Below, piece after piece: positions 8,421 to 15,297 of a DNA stretch of 64,000 nucleotides (position 1 is its first letter; each line of letters begins with the position of its first letter). The notes below the pieces were generated by a model. It saw only the letters and a list, made by a program, of their open reading frames with translations. It was not told the DNA's origin and searched no databases. The stretch comes from an uncultured Sphingobacteriales bacterium (lineage in GTDB: Bacteria; Bacteroidota; Bacteroidia; Chitinophagales; Chitinophagaceae): positions 1 through 64,000 of the forward strand of contig CALMQS010000015.1 in assembly GCA_937871285.1 (NCBI GenBank), given 5' to 3'. The position numbers and the translations under genes were made by a program.

Positions 8421-9128
8421 TCATTTCAATATCTTCTTTATTGCAGGTTCCAGTAAAACAGCCCATTTCTCATACATTTTTCCGGAGGGATGCAAACCAT
8501 CGCTGGCAATAAGGGAAGGATCGTTTAAGGCTTCCCTTGAAAAGGGCGTAATATTGGTATAGCTGATGTTGTATGCATTTGAAATCCTGAGGTTAATGCT
8601 GTTGAACAGATCAATTTGTTTCCGGATAAACATCGTATCATCAATCGAACCATAGGGGGTTACGCTGTAGTCCGGGATGGATAAAACAAACACATGGTCG
8701 CGTTTGTTACCGGCCAGTTGCACCGCTTTTTGTAAAAGCCTGGTAAACCTGTCGCTATAGCCGGTAGTGTCGCGTTGTTTGTTTTGGTCATTCACTCCAA
8801 TCAACAAAGTAACAATTTCAAACGGACCCTGAGGGTTTTGCTGATCAATGGCGTTTTCCAGGTCTGTTGTCGTCCATCCGGTAGTGGCAATATACACCAC
8901 TTTATCAATGTACTTACCGGATGCGGTCAGTCTTGCTTTGGTTTGTTCCGGGAACCTTTCTTTTTCCGCCACAGACTGCCCAATGGTATAGGAATCGCCC
9001 AATGCAAGAAAACGGTAATGATTGTTGTCGCTGTTGTTTACCGGCGGCGTTAGGTGCCGGATATCTTTTTTGCATGCATATGCCAATGCAACCATAATAA
9101 ATGCGGTATAAGAGAGCAGCTTCAACAT
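8421..9128 (-). CDS. SGNH/GDSL-family hydrolase, lipoprotein
   Basis: 235 residues from the ATG at 9128; a TTG six codons upstream is open but would only lengthen the signal peptide. The signal ends at a lipobox LAYAC, followed by KK. The mature protein shows the SGNH blocks: block I ALGDSYTIGQS (catalytic Ser), block III IGVNDQN (Asn), and block V DGLHPSG (catalytic Asp and His). It is predicted to hydrolyse esters, such as acyl or acetyl groups on lipids or sugars, at the outer membrane or in the periplasm. It stands alone, convergent with the lactonase-like gene. Confidence 0.85.
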   Translation of the reverse strand: MLKLLSYTAFIMVALAYACKKDIRHLTPPVNNSDNNHYRFLALGDSYTIGQSVAEKERFPEQTKARLTASGKYIDKVVYIATTGWTTTDLENAIDQQNPQGPFEIVTLLIGVNDQNKQRDTTGYSDRFTRLLQKAVQLAGNKRDHVFVLSIPDYSVTPYGSIDDTMFIRKQIDLFNSINLRISNAYNISYTNITPFSREALNDPSLIASDGLHPSGKMYEKWAVLLEPAIKKILK

Positions 9129-9320
9129 TTTACCTGCGATATCCAAACCTACGATGAATAGCCAGCATTTGTTTTCCTGAGCCCGAAAAAGTTCGTTATG
9201 GTAAAGGAGGGCTTAGTATGGCAATGCGATGCAAGAAAAGTTACCACAAAGCACCACATCCTATCCCACAAATCCCGTAGTCTCAGCCCATACAAAGTAC
9301 ATTGTTTACAACAACATAGT

Positions 9321-9351
9321 TTGGAAACTTTTCAGATTTTTGGTAGATTTG
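9321..9351 (+). promoter_or_regulatory. Bacteroidota-type promoter for the UPF0175/PIN pair
   Basis: TTG at 9321-9323 and TAGATTTG at 9344-9351, separated by 20 bases, match the -33 TTG / -7 TAnnTTTG consensus. Transcription would start about 100 bases before the antitoxin start. Confidence 0.55.
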
Positions 9352-9460
9352 AGAATTGGGCCGGGATATGGTGCTGAACTTTCCTGTTTGGCGGATTATC
9401 TCCAACGGTCCTGAAGTTTTGGAACTGCATGCCTTTGGCGGACAAATAAATAATATGCTA

Positions 9461-9697
9461 ATGAAAACATTGACGCTGCAAATACCTGACAGCCTGGATG
9501 AGCGGGATGCAAAAATATTGCTGGCTGCTAAATTGTATGAAAAAGGCGCTCTGTCGCTGGGGCAGGCGGCTGAACTGGCAGGCTATTCCAAACGAACATT
9601 TATTGAATTATTAGCAGACTATGAAGTGTCTGTTTTTGACTATACAGAAGGAGAATTAGAAAAAGACCTGTCTGATGCCAAAAACTATCATATCTGA
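9461..9697 (+). CDS. UPF0175 family antitoxin
   Basis: 78 residues beginning MKTLTLQIPDSL; an ATG two codons upstream (9455) is equally possible. The N-terminal strand is followed by LAAKLYEKGALSLGQAAELAGYSKRTFIELL, the helix-turn-helix-like core of UPF0175 proteins, and an acidic C terminus that would contact the toxin. The gene overlaps the downstream PIN-domain gene by 23 bases, the usual antitoxin-toxin order. Expected role is to neutralise the PIN nuclease and autoregulate the operon. Confidence 0.75.
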   Translation: MKTLTLQIPDSLDERDAKILLAAKLYEKGALSLGQAAELAGYSKRTFIELLADYEVSVFDYTEGELEKDLSDAKNYHI

Positions 9698-10130
9698 TAC
9701 AAGTTGTATCATCCTGCTTGATAAAATCGGTGAGCTTGACATTCTCAGGAAACTATTTGGAATAATTATTACAACCTCAGAAGTTGCAGAAGAATTCGGA
9801 CAACCACTTCCTTCCTGGTTCCAAATCCAGCAGCCCAAAGACAAAAATTACCAATTGCTGATTGAATCTTTTGTAGACAAAGGAGAAGCCAGTGCAATTG
9901 CACTCGCGTTGGAATCTGGTAATAGTCTGTTAATTATAGATGATCGTAAAGGAAGAAAGTTTGCCCGGCAACTCGGCTTATCAATTATCGGTACTATAGG
10001 AATTATCGTGGATGCAAAACTGGCAGGCATTATACCCTCTGTTAAACCCATTCTGGCAAAAATTAAAACAACAAACTTCAGGATTACGGAGGAACTGGAA
10101 TTACTTATTTTACATAAAGCGGGCGAATAG
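9675..10130 (+). CDS. DUF3368 / PIN-like toxin nuclease
   Basis: 151 residues beginning MPKTIISDTSCIILLDKIG, where the first Asp of the PIN active site follows the first strand. Further acidic residues lie in DKGEASAIALA (Glu, about residue 74) and LLIIDDRKGRKFARQLG (Asp-Asp, about 92). KIKTTNFRI near the end is typical of DUF3368 proteins. PIN-fold toxins cleave RNA with Mg2+. It is coupled to the UPF0175 antitoxin by a 23-base overlap. An intact catalytic set suggests a functional system. Confidence 0.8.
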   Translation: MPKTIISDTSCIILLDKIGELDILRKLFGIIITTSEVAEEFGQPLPSWFQIQQPKDKNYQLLIESFVDKGEASAIALALESGNSLLIIDDRKGRKFARQLGLSIIGTIGIIVDAKLAGIIPSVKPILAKIKTTNFRITEELELLILHKAGE

Positions 10131-10159
10131 CGTTTCTTTCACTTAAATGCATCGGTCCC

Positions 10160-10178
10160 GGTTCGTGTCTCACGAACC
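10160..10178. repeat. Small palindrome GGTTCGTG-tct-CACGAACC
   Basis: Perfect 8-bp stem with a 3-base loop, just after the PIN toxin gene. Degenerate relatives occur near 1100 and near 18693 (GGTTCGTGCCTCA). No T tract follows. Confidence 0.4.
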
Positions 10179-10320
10179 AGAATTTCACATATTCATTTGC
10201 GGAAAAATATTTTGAGGAACACCGCAAGTCATTTATGGAAACAGGAAAGATATATTTCCGGATAGCTACCATTTTTTAATATTGGGAGACGTTGCGGCTA
10301 AGTGAATGATTTGCTGGAAG

Positions 10321-10344
10321 GCACAAGCGAGACGCTTGCGCTTG
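10321..10344. repeat. GCACAAGCGAGACGCTTG hairpin repeat
   Basis: CAAGCG (10324-10329), loop AGA, CGCTTG (10333-10338): a perfect 6-bp hairpin. Degenerate copies lie at 4214-4228 and 5439-5453. This is the best-preserved copy in the window. Confidence 0.5.
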
Positions 10345-10400
10345 TTGGGGGAGTAAAACTCAGAAACGAATTTTGGTGTTTCACCAGAAATCAATAAGTT

Positions 10401-10430
10401 TATGTATCACATTTGATTTTGTGATACATA
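10401..10430. promoter_or_regulatory. Operator-like 10-bp inverted repeat
   Basis: TATGTATCAC (10401-10410) and GTGATACATA (10421-10430) are perfect inverted arms with a 10-base spacer, so the half-site centres are about two helical turns apart. This suits a dimeric regulator. It lies about 90 bases before the broken lipoprotein gene. No T tract argues against a terminator. Binding is inference. Confidence 0.35.
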
Positions 10431-10518
10431 TATTTTGAGAAGTAATAATAGCACAAGGTAAACAAATAAAAAGTGCACTTAGAAGCCCAAAACAAACTCT
10501 TTTATCAAATAATTTAGC

Positions 10519-11222
10519 ATGAAGCTCAAAGTACGTTTGCTTTTTCTATGTATAATACCAACTTTTCTTTTATCCTGTAGAAAGGAAATGCCTATTTATG
10601 ATGTGTATAATGGACTAAAAATAGGCGAAGTAGTTACCAAGAGTCAAAGAGTTTCAGTTCCGGATAGTTTAAATGCATTTTCTTTTACAGCATTAAAAAA
10701 TAAAGATTCACATATCTTTTATTATAAAAATATTTTGATGGCAAAGAATATGCAGCCATTATAGACCGAAGAGGTAGAGAAGGTGTGATTTCAGACATTT
10801 ATATCTATTTTACAGGAGCCTTACCAAGTTCAGAAAGTTGTTATGACAAACATAAAGATGATCTTGAAAATCCTGATCATCAAATTAGGAACTGCTTATT
10901 ATATGAAAATCCTGAATATAGTGCAATAAATCCATCGTTTGAGAAATACTTAAAACAAATGTTAATAGATAAATACGGAGATTCTTTTGAATCAAAAAAG
11001 TTTTCTCCTGACAACTATACTGATGAAGATTTTTGGAATAAATATGCTAAGATAAATGAATTCACCTGGATCAAAGATTATCTTCAAATTAAACTAGTAT
11101 CTGTTGTAGATAGTAGGTTTGGATTTATGAGATTAGCAATTTATTATTCTTTGACTAAAGATTATTTTACAGATTTCAAAACCAGTTTAAATGAAATAAA
11201 AAGAACTAATTCAAATTGTTGA
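10519..11222 (+). pseudogene. Putative lipoprotein gene disrupted by a one-base deletion
   Basis: The first part (10519-10764) begins MKLKVRLLFLCIIPTF with a lipobox LLSC and continues to FYYKN, then shifts frame and stops. A second frame (open through 10737-11222) continues sensibly as DGKEYAAIIDRRGREGVISD and on to an aromatic-rich C terminus. Adding one base in the TTTT at 10733-10736 would join them as KNIFDGKEY, giving a protein of about 234 residues. Function unknown. The next gene starts within about 75 bases. Pseudogene or sequencing error cannot be distinguished from the sequence alone. Confidence 0.65.
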
Positions 11223-11295
11223 ATTGGACATTATTAAAAATAATTTAATCAATTTATATTTTTTACTTCAAAACACCTCAACAATACTTTATTAT

Positions 11296-12021
11296 ATGAA
11301 ATTGATAGGTGGAGTTATTATTATTGGTTCCCTCATTTGGGAGGATCATATAGAATTAGAAAAAAAGGGAGAAAATTTCATTAGAAGAGATTGGAGAAAT
11401 CAGAATCTTAAAGCTGAACGAACATTAGTCCCTGTACCTATTAGATATGGCAGAAAATCATCTACTCGAAAGGAAACATATTCGATGGTCTTTGATAACG
11501 ACCACGAGTTAGGACAAGGTTTAATTCTTGAATTCCAACAACCAATTAGTTCATTTGAAGATTTAGAAAAACAAGCTATTGCACTTGCAATCGCTGAAGG
11601 CATTTACAAATCGGAAAACAGAAGAATCATAAGTACCTGGGGCGCGGTCGGATTATTAATTAATCCTCAATTAAAGAAGAACGATTTTAGCAAGTTTGAA
11701 TTTATAAGTAAAAAATGGCGAGATATCTATCATACTTATAACAAAACATTCAACGCAAAAGAATATAAAAGAGCAGAAAGCTTAACACCACCAATTGATG
11801 AATATGGCCTGTTGACAATTAAATGGCAAGATGATATGAATAAATTTGATATTTTATTAGCTACACCTGTCATTCCAGATCCAAAAGATCCTCTAACTGC
11901 AAAACAAATCGCTGACAAAATGATAGAAAAAAGGTATGATACTTATTTCAAAAGCAATATTGCCCATAACATTAGGACAACTCAAGACAAGGAAATAGCA
12001 GAAAATTTACCAAACAATTAA
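11296..12021 (+). CDS. Uncharacterised protein with GxLxW and VPIRYGR motifs, 241 aa
   Basis: The start at 11296 is preferred because the protein then begins MKLIGGVIIIGSLIWED, the usual start of this family; an upstream TTG at 11224 would add an unlikely AT-rich leader. Visible motifs are RRDWRNQNL (about 30-38), VPVPIRYGRKSSTRKETY (about 45-62), GQGLILEFQ, and an Ala-rich helix KQAIALAIAEGIY. I have seen this arrangement in uncharacterised bacterial proteins. The short N-terminal strand plus SLIW and RYG motifs loosely recall gamma-glutamylcyclotransferase-like folds, but that is speculative. No signal peptide. Low GC suggests acquired DNA. Confidence 0.6.
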   Translation: MKLIGGVIIIGSLIWEDHIELEKKGENFIRRDWRNQNLKAERTLVPVPIRYGRKSSTRKETYSMVFDNDHELGQGLILEFQQPISSFEDLEKQAIALAIAEGIYKSENRRIISTWGAVGLLINPQLKKNDFSKFEFISKKWRDIYHTYNKTFNAKEYKRAESLTPPIDEYGLLTIKWQDDMNKFDILLATPVIPDPKDPLTAKQIADKMIEKRYDTYFKSNIAHNIRTTQDKEIAENLPNN

Positions 12022-12137
12022 ATAGAGAAAATTCGAATATTAATAAATTAGCTTTCAATCAAAAAATATTGCCAAATTGAAAACTCTAATCAGCAACTAT
12101 ATAGGTTTTATGACAAGATAGCCCCCCGCCGCCCACT

Positions 12138-12230
12138 GCCCCGAACGTACAAGAGTGCGACGCAAAGAAGCGGTATATACCGAACGCCGGGTTCAAAAAT
12201 TCCCCTTCTTCTCCACAGCTTATCCCATGA
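12138..12230. repeat. GCCCCGAACGTACAAG dispersed repeat, copy 1
   Basis: The 16-base core GCCCCGAACGTACAAG at 12138-12153 is identical to 15120-15135. After the core both copies share a GTG.GAC.CAA segment, and about 60 bases later a CTTCTCCACA..TTATCCC segment, so the element is about 95 bp with a diverged middle. Confidence 0.5.
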
Positions 12231-12238
12231 GTCGTGCC

Positions 12239-12280
12239 GGGGTCTTCACAAAGAGCCATTGTGAGCGGCTGTGAGACCCC
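12239..12280. repeat. Imperfect inverted repeat GGGGTCTTCACA / TGTGAGACCCC
   Basis: Arms of 11-12 bp with one bulged base enclose 19 bases (AAGAGCCATTGTGAGCGGC). It is not followed by a T run. It sits between two other repeat elements in a gene-free stretch, which suggests an extragenic palindromic element rather than a terminator. Confidence 0.4.
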
Positions 12281-12382
12281 TGCACTGAGAGACTTTTTAT
12301 GAAATACATTTTTCCATTAGTGTGCAGGCAAACCTGTGCCGAAGATTTATTTATCTCATTGTTTTTAAACAAGTGATGCCAG

Positions 12383-12426
12383 GCACTGGTCTGGCTGGTG
12401 ATGGTTTATTGCTAAAAGACCAGCGC
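12383..12426. repeat. REP-like palindromic repeat, copy 4
   Basis: GCACTGGTC (12383-12391) and GACCAGCGC (12418-12426) are near-perfect 9-bp inverted arms with a 26-base loop. The left flank TTTATCTCATT..TTTAAACAAGT matches the flank of the copy at 5206-5252. Confidence 0.55.
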
Positions 12427-12465
12427 GGGTAAAAGACACTTCGTACGGCACAACATGTCCTCTTT

Positions 12466-13458
12466 TTAGTACGGCAAATGGATTGAATCCGGCGCTATAA
12501 ACTCCTGCGTATAATCATTTTTCAAAAAACTGATCGGATCATTGGGAACTGTAATAATGTCTTTTTTTGTAAAGCCCCAGGGCCTCCAATGCGCTGCCAA
12601 AACCTGTGCAAACATAGCATCATCCCATTTGCCGAACAACGGTTTGCCGGCGTCTGCCGCTACAGGTAATGTTTCAATGGTAATGCCTGCATCATTCTGC
12701 TCAATGTTGTATTTGGGTTGATAATGCAAAAGATAATTGGAATAGAAGAACCTTGCGCATAGCTCCTCAAATTGAACAGGATGCAATACGGCGTTGTTTA
12801 TCTTATCAAGAATATCTTTTTGCGTTTGCTTTACCAGGCCGCTGTCCCGGAGACAGGCTATGAGTCCGAACCCATTCATGCCAAGCGAGAAGATAAGGTT
12901 GACCGGATCATCGCGGTAATTAAAAATGTCTTTTGAATATTTTAGTCTTACAACAGAAATGCTCCAGGGCTGTAACCCTTTAAATGTAACAGGCGATACC
13001 AATGACTGGAGCATCAGATGAAACAAACCCAGCCGTTCTTTTAAACGGGGTGAAAGGCTGAATGCTTTATCCTGCTTTTGCAGTCTTGCCTTTTCGAGTA
13101 GCAAATCATGGTACAATACGCCGTATACTATTTTACCCATCCATAAAAACAATGCTTGCGATGATAGTGACGTTACGCCTTCATAGCCTTTATTTACAGC
13201 TTCCTGAATTTTGAATTCCAGATCGTTAAAAGCCTTTGCTGCTTCAACGGAACATGGCAGCTTCAGCTCTCCATACAAAACAGAAGTTACCTGATCTATC
13301 ATTTTAAATTTTTGATCTCTCAGCAGAAAGCGATCAAGTATCCAGGCAGGAAAAACGGTGATGTTATCATCCGGGTTTTTTAGATCGGCACCCGTGAGAA
13401 AGCAGGTGGGGGAGTGGAGCTGTAAATTTTCGAGCGGATTATAAAACCGAAATGGCAT
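12466..13458 (-). CDS. Hypothetical protein, 330 aa
   Basis: A soluble protein from an ATG at 13458. The N terminus has CFLTGADLKNPDDNITVFPAWI, which looks like a short zinc-ribbon-like or beta hairpin start. The middle is helix-rich, and the C terminus has HWRPWGFTKKDIITVPNDP. No membrane segment or enzymatic motif. Length and composition are those of a genuine, ordinary-GC gene. I believe similar proteins are common as unknowns in Chitinophagaceae, but I cannot name a family. It stands alone, divergent from the membrane protein at 13616. Confidence 0.6.
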   Translation of the reverse strand: MPFRFYNPLENLQLHSPTCFLTGADLKNPDDNITVFPAWILDRFLLRDQKFKMIDQVTSVLYGELKLPCSVEAAKAFNDLEFKIQEAVNKGYEGVTSLSSQALFLWMGKIVYGVLYHDLLLEKARLQKQDKAFSLSPRLKERLGLFHLMLQSLVSPVTFKGLQPWSISVVRLKYSKDIFNYRDDPVNLIFSLGMNGFGLIACLRDSGLVKQTQKDILDKINNAVLHPVQFEELCARFFYSNYLLHYQPKYNIEQNDAGITIETLPVAADAGKPLFGKWDDAMFAQVLAAHWRPWGFTKKDIITVPNDPISFLKNDYTQEFIAPDSIHLPY

Positions 13459-13615
13459 AATGGCAAAAGTATCACATTATCTCTCTTTATACCGTTGTTG
13501 ATCTAAATCTGTAATAAATTTGCTAAAAAATGCTCACTGTATTACCAACCTTTCCCATCATCATTAGGATATGTTTGTAAAGCCGGGTAATATTGTAAAG
13601 CTGCAAGTTTAGATC

Positions 13616-14068
13616 ATGACGTTTTATAGTTTTCTTTTATTGATCCATGTTTTTTCGGCCATTTTGGGTATGGGACCGGGCTTTGTTATGATTTATATTG
13701 TAACAAAGGCGAAAACAATGGCAGAATTAAAACATGCTTACCTCATCCGGAACCGGTTACACAATTTCGTGATGATTGGCGGAACACTGCTGCTGCTTTC
13801 CGGCGTAACGATGGGTGTAATTCGTCCGTATTTATTTCAGATGGGATGGTATGTTACCAGTTTGGTGCTCTTCATCATTGCACTGGCATTCGGGCCGGTT
13901 ATTTTATCACCAAGATCGAAGCCCATTAAAATATTATTGAAAAGCCATCCTGACGATAAAATCCCCGAAGAATATTATTCATTGGCTGGAAAATTGTTCT
14001 TTTTTGAACGAATAGAGAATATGATTTTCTTAATTATCATTGTACTGATGGTGTTGAAGCCATTTTAA
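13616..14068 (+). CDS. DUF2269-type integral membrane protein
   Basis: 150 residues with four predicted transmembrane helices. They lie at about residues 3-25 (LLLIHVFSAILGMGPGF, with the conserved His and GxGP), 50-66 (GGTLLLLSGVTMG), 73-95 and 132-148. The N-terminal HxxxxxxxxGP motif and LSGVTMG are typical of DUF2269 proteins. The function of the family is unknown; an inner-membrane location is clear. It is isolated, divergent from the 330-residue hypothetical gene. Confidence 0.7.
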   Translation: MTFYSFLLLIHVFSAILGMGPGFVMIYIVTKAKTMAELKHAYLIRNRLHNFVMIGGTLLLLSGVTMGVIRPYLFQMGWYVTSLVLFIIALAFGPVILSPRSKPIKILLKSHPDDKIPEEYYSLAGKLFFFERIENMIFLIIIVLMVLKPF

Positions 14069-14085
14069 CTTATTCCCCGCCTAAC

Positions 14086-14140
14086 GCAGCGTCCTGCTTG
14101 CACACATGGCATGGAGTAGAGACTCTGCGGAGAATTGAAG
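14086..14140. repeat. Direct repeat flanking a toxin-antitoxin pair, left copy
   Basis: GCAGCGTCCTGCTTGCACAC..GGC...TGCGGAGAA, about 55 bases, matches 14791-14850 in the same orientation (shared GCTTGCACACA and TTGCGGAGAA/TCTGCGGAGAA). The two copies bracket the RelE-like toxin and its antitoxin. Confidence 0.5.
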
Positions 14141-14145
14141 TCTGC

Positions 14146-14454
14146 CTAATTTTGTAAAATCTCTAAAAGCCTTTTAGGGTCTTGCCGATTGTCCCAGAAT
14201 GCAGAGATAATTATTTGAATGTCTGTAACTTTATAATAAATACTGAAATTTTTTAACGAGGCAATCCTCGTATCTGCAAAATCTGATGGCTTGCAGATGT
14301 AGGGATTATTTGCAATTTGTTCGGTTCTTTCCGAAACTAAACGAACGAGCTTCTTAGAATAAGCATTTGATTTGTTTCGTTTGACCCAATACTCCAAAAT
14401 CCCCGCGAATTGAATATCGGCTGTTTTTGTCCAAACTACATTTCGTTTAGCCAT
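14146..14454 (-). CDS. RelE/ParE-superfamily toxin
   Basis: 102 residues starting MAKRNVVWTKTADIQFAGIL. The N-terminal strand plus helix, the Arg-rich middle (KKLVRLVSERTEQIANNP), the turn DTRIASLKNFSIYYKV and the final IIISAFWDNRQDPKRL are the order of elements in the RelE/ParE fold; WDNRQDP is the usual C-terminal signature. ParE members poison gyrase and RelE members cleave mRNA on ribosomes; sequence alone does not decide which. The antitoxin is immediately upstream and overlaps by 19 bases. Confidence 0.8.
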   Translation of the reverse strand: MAKRNVVWTKTADIQFAGILEYWVKRNKSNAYSKKLVRLVSERTEQIANNPYICKPSDFADTRIASLKNFSIYYKVTDIQIIISAFWDNRQDPKRLLEILQN

Positions 14455-14678
14455 TCGAGATTTCTTTTGTTCATTGCTTCTTGCGAAATCAGCCTTCCGT
14501 TTTTGATGTCATCTTCGCTCATTTCCAGCATCAGCTTTTGTTCAGGTGTTGTTTCCACTATGTCTGCCCCCGAATTACTTGAAACAATTAATTGGTCAAG
14601 AGCCTGCAAAAATTCTTTGTTTTGGATAGCAAGAATTTTGTCTATCAAACCCCTGCGTATATCATAAACCGTTGCCAT
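14436..14678 (-). CDS. Antitoxin of the RelE/ParE pair
   Basis: 80 residues starting MATVYDIRRGLIDKILAIQN, with a helical N-terminal half and an acidic C-terminal region (MLEMSEDDIKNGRLISQEAMNKRN) of the kind that wraps a RelE-type toxin. It precedes and overlaps the toxin gene by 19 bases, so the two are translationally coupled. It probably represses its own promoter in complex with the toxin. Confidence 0.75.
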   Translation of the reverse strand: MATVYDIRRGLIDKILAIQNKEFLQALDQLIVSSNSGADIVETTPEQKLMLEMSEDDIKNGRLISQEAMNKRNLEWLNEM

Positions 14679-14790
14679 TTTTTACTTTTTTGATACTGTA
14701 AATTTAAGAAATTTTATTTAAGGATATGGAGTTATAAAAGTTACATGCAGTTAGTGTAAACTTGAAAAAAAATAGGCGATGAATTTCCCC

Positions 14791-14850
14791 AGCAACGTTC
14801 TTTGCTTGCACACAAGGCTTTGCACCAGGAGATATTGCGGAGAACCAAAG
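14791..14850. repeat. Direct repeat flanking a toxin-antitoxin pair, right copy
   Basis: GCAACGTTCTTTGCTTGCACACAAGGC...ATTGCGGAGAACCAAAG, same orientation as the copy at 14086-14140. Together they frame about 650 bp that contain only the toxin-antitoxin genes. Confidence 0.5.
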
Positions 14851-14901
14851 TTGTATTAAACTATAGTGTTCGTATTGGCTTGGTTATGGCAAAAACCGCA
14901 A

Positions 14902-15060
14902 ACGTCATTTCGAACCCGCCGGCAGGCTGTTTTGGATTAAATGTATATTATGGCGGGTAAGAAATCCGTTGAGCAATAGCGCAGATGTTGAGCATTAGTA
15001 CAAAGGCCCGGCAGATTTCTCCCTCGCATAAGAGCGATTAATCTTCTTGGAAGAAATCTA
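14902..15060. repeat. GTCATTTCGAAC...GAAATC dispersed repeat with inverted arms
   Basis: GTCATTTCGAACCCGCCGGCAGG at the left contains the CCGGCAGG palindromic core also seen at 7468, 4150 and 30237. The right part, AGATTTCT (15019-15026 region) ... AGAAATCT (near 15052-15059), forms 8-bp inverted arms. The combination resembles the element at 4131-4188. Confidence 0.4.
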
Positions 15061-15119
15061 AATGCTCATATTCATTATTAAGTTAAGTATCTCAAACGTT
15101 TTCTCCCATGCCCAATAGC

Positions 15120-15215
15120 GCCCCGAACGTACAAGTGAGTGACACAACCGCTGCTCCATAGTAGCACCCAGCTCGCCCCCCAAAAACCTCCTCTTCTCCA
15201 CATTTATCCCGGTAA
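15120..15215. repeat. GCCCCGAACGTACAAG dispersed repeat, copy 2
   Basis: Identical 16-base core to 12138-12153, then a diverged middle and a shared CTTCTCCACA..TTATCCC tail. Same orientation as the first copy. Confidence 0.5.
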
Positions 15216-15254
15216 TACCAACATCCCGCAATCCCGGTCATAAATCCGCTGCCA

Positions 15255-15290
15255 TTTCGTAATTTCGTGGCTTCCTTTACTTTGATACAT
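15255..15290. repeat. TTTCGTAATTTCGTGGCTTCC repeat abutting the purL start
   Basis: TTTCGTAATTTCGTGGCTTCC matches 7422-7442 (one or two differences) and is a cousin of the ATTCGTGTCTTCGTGGC arm at 40986-41002. It ends eight bases before the purL ATG, so the purL promoter or leader must lie within or beside the repeat. TTACTTTG inside it is one base off a TAnnTTTG -7 element. Confidence 0.4.
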
Positions 15291-15297
15291 ACTTTAC

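Larger units (their letters stand above)
10131..10518. other. Gene-free stretch with three hairpins
   Basis: It contains the stem GGTTCGTG/CACGAACC (10160-10178), the CAAGCG-AGA-CGCTTG hairpin (10324-10338) and the operator-like inverted repeat at 10401-10430. None is followed by a T run, so none is a clear terminator. Confidence 0.5.
12022..12465. other. Gene-free stretch holding three repeat elements
   Basis: It contains the GCCCCGAACGTACAAG repeat (12138 onward), an inverted repeat at 12239-12280 and the palindromic repeat at 12383-12426. No coding frame is convincing. Confidence 0.5.
14679..15297. other. Repeat-dense gap before purL
   Basis: No gene. In order it contains the right direct repeat (14791-14850), the GTCATTTCGAAC element with AGATTTCT/AGAAATCT arms (14902-15060), the GCCCCGAACGTACAAG repeat (15120-15215), and the TTTCGTAATTTCGTGGCTTCCTT segment (15255-15277) immediately before the purL start. 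Confidence 0.5.

Noticed and set aside
10160..10178. Terminator after the PIN toxin gene
   Set aside because: The stem is good but no T run follows in either direction, and similar sequences occur elsewhere away from gene ends.
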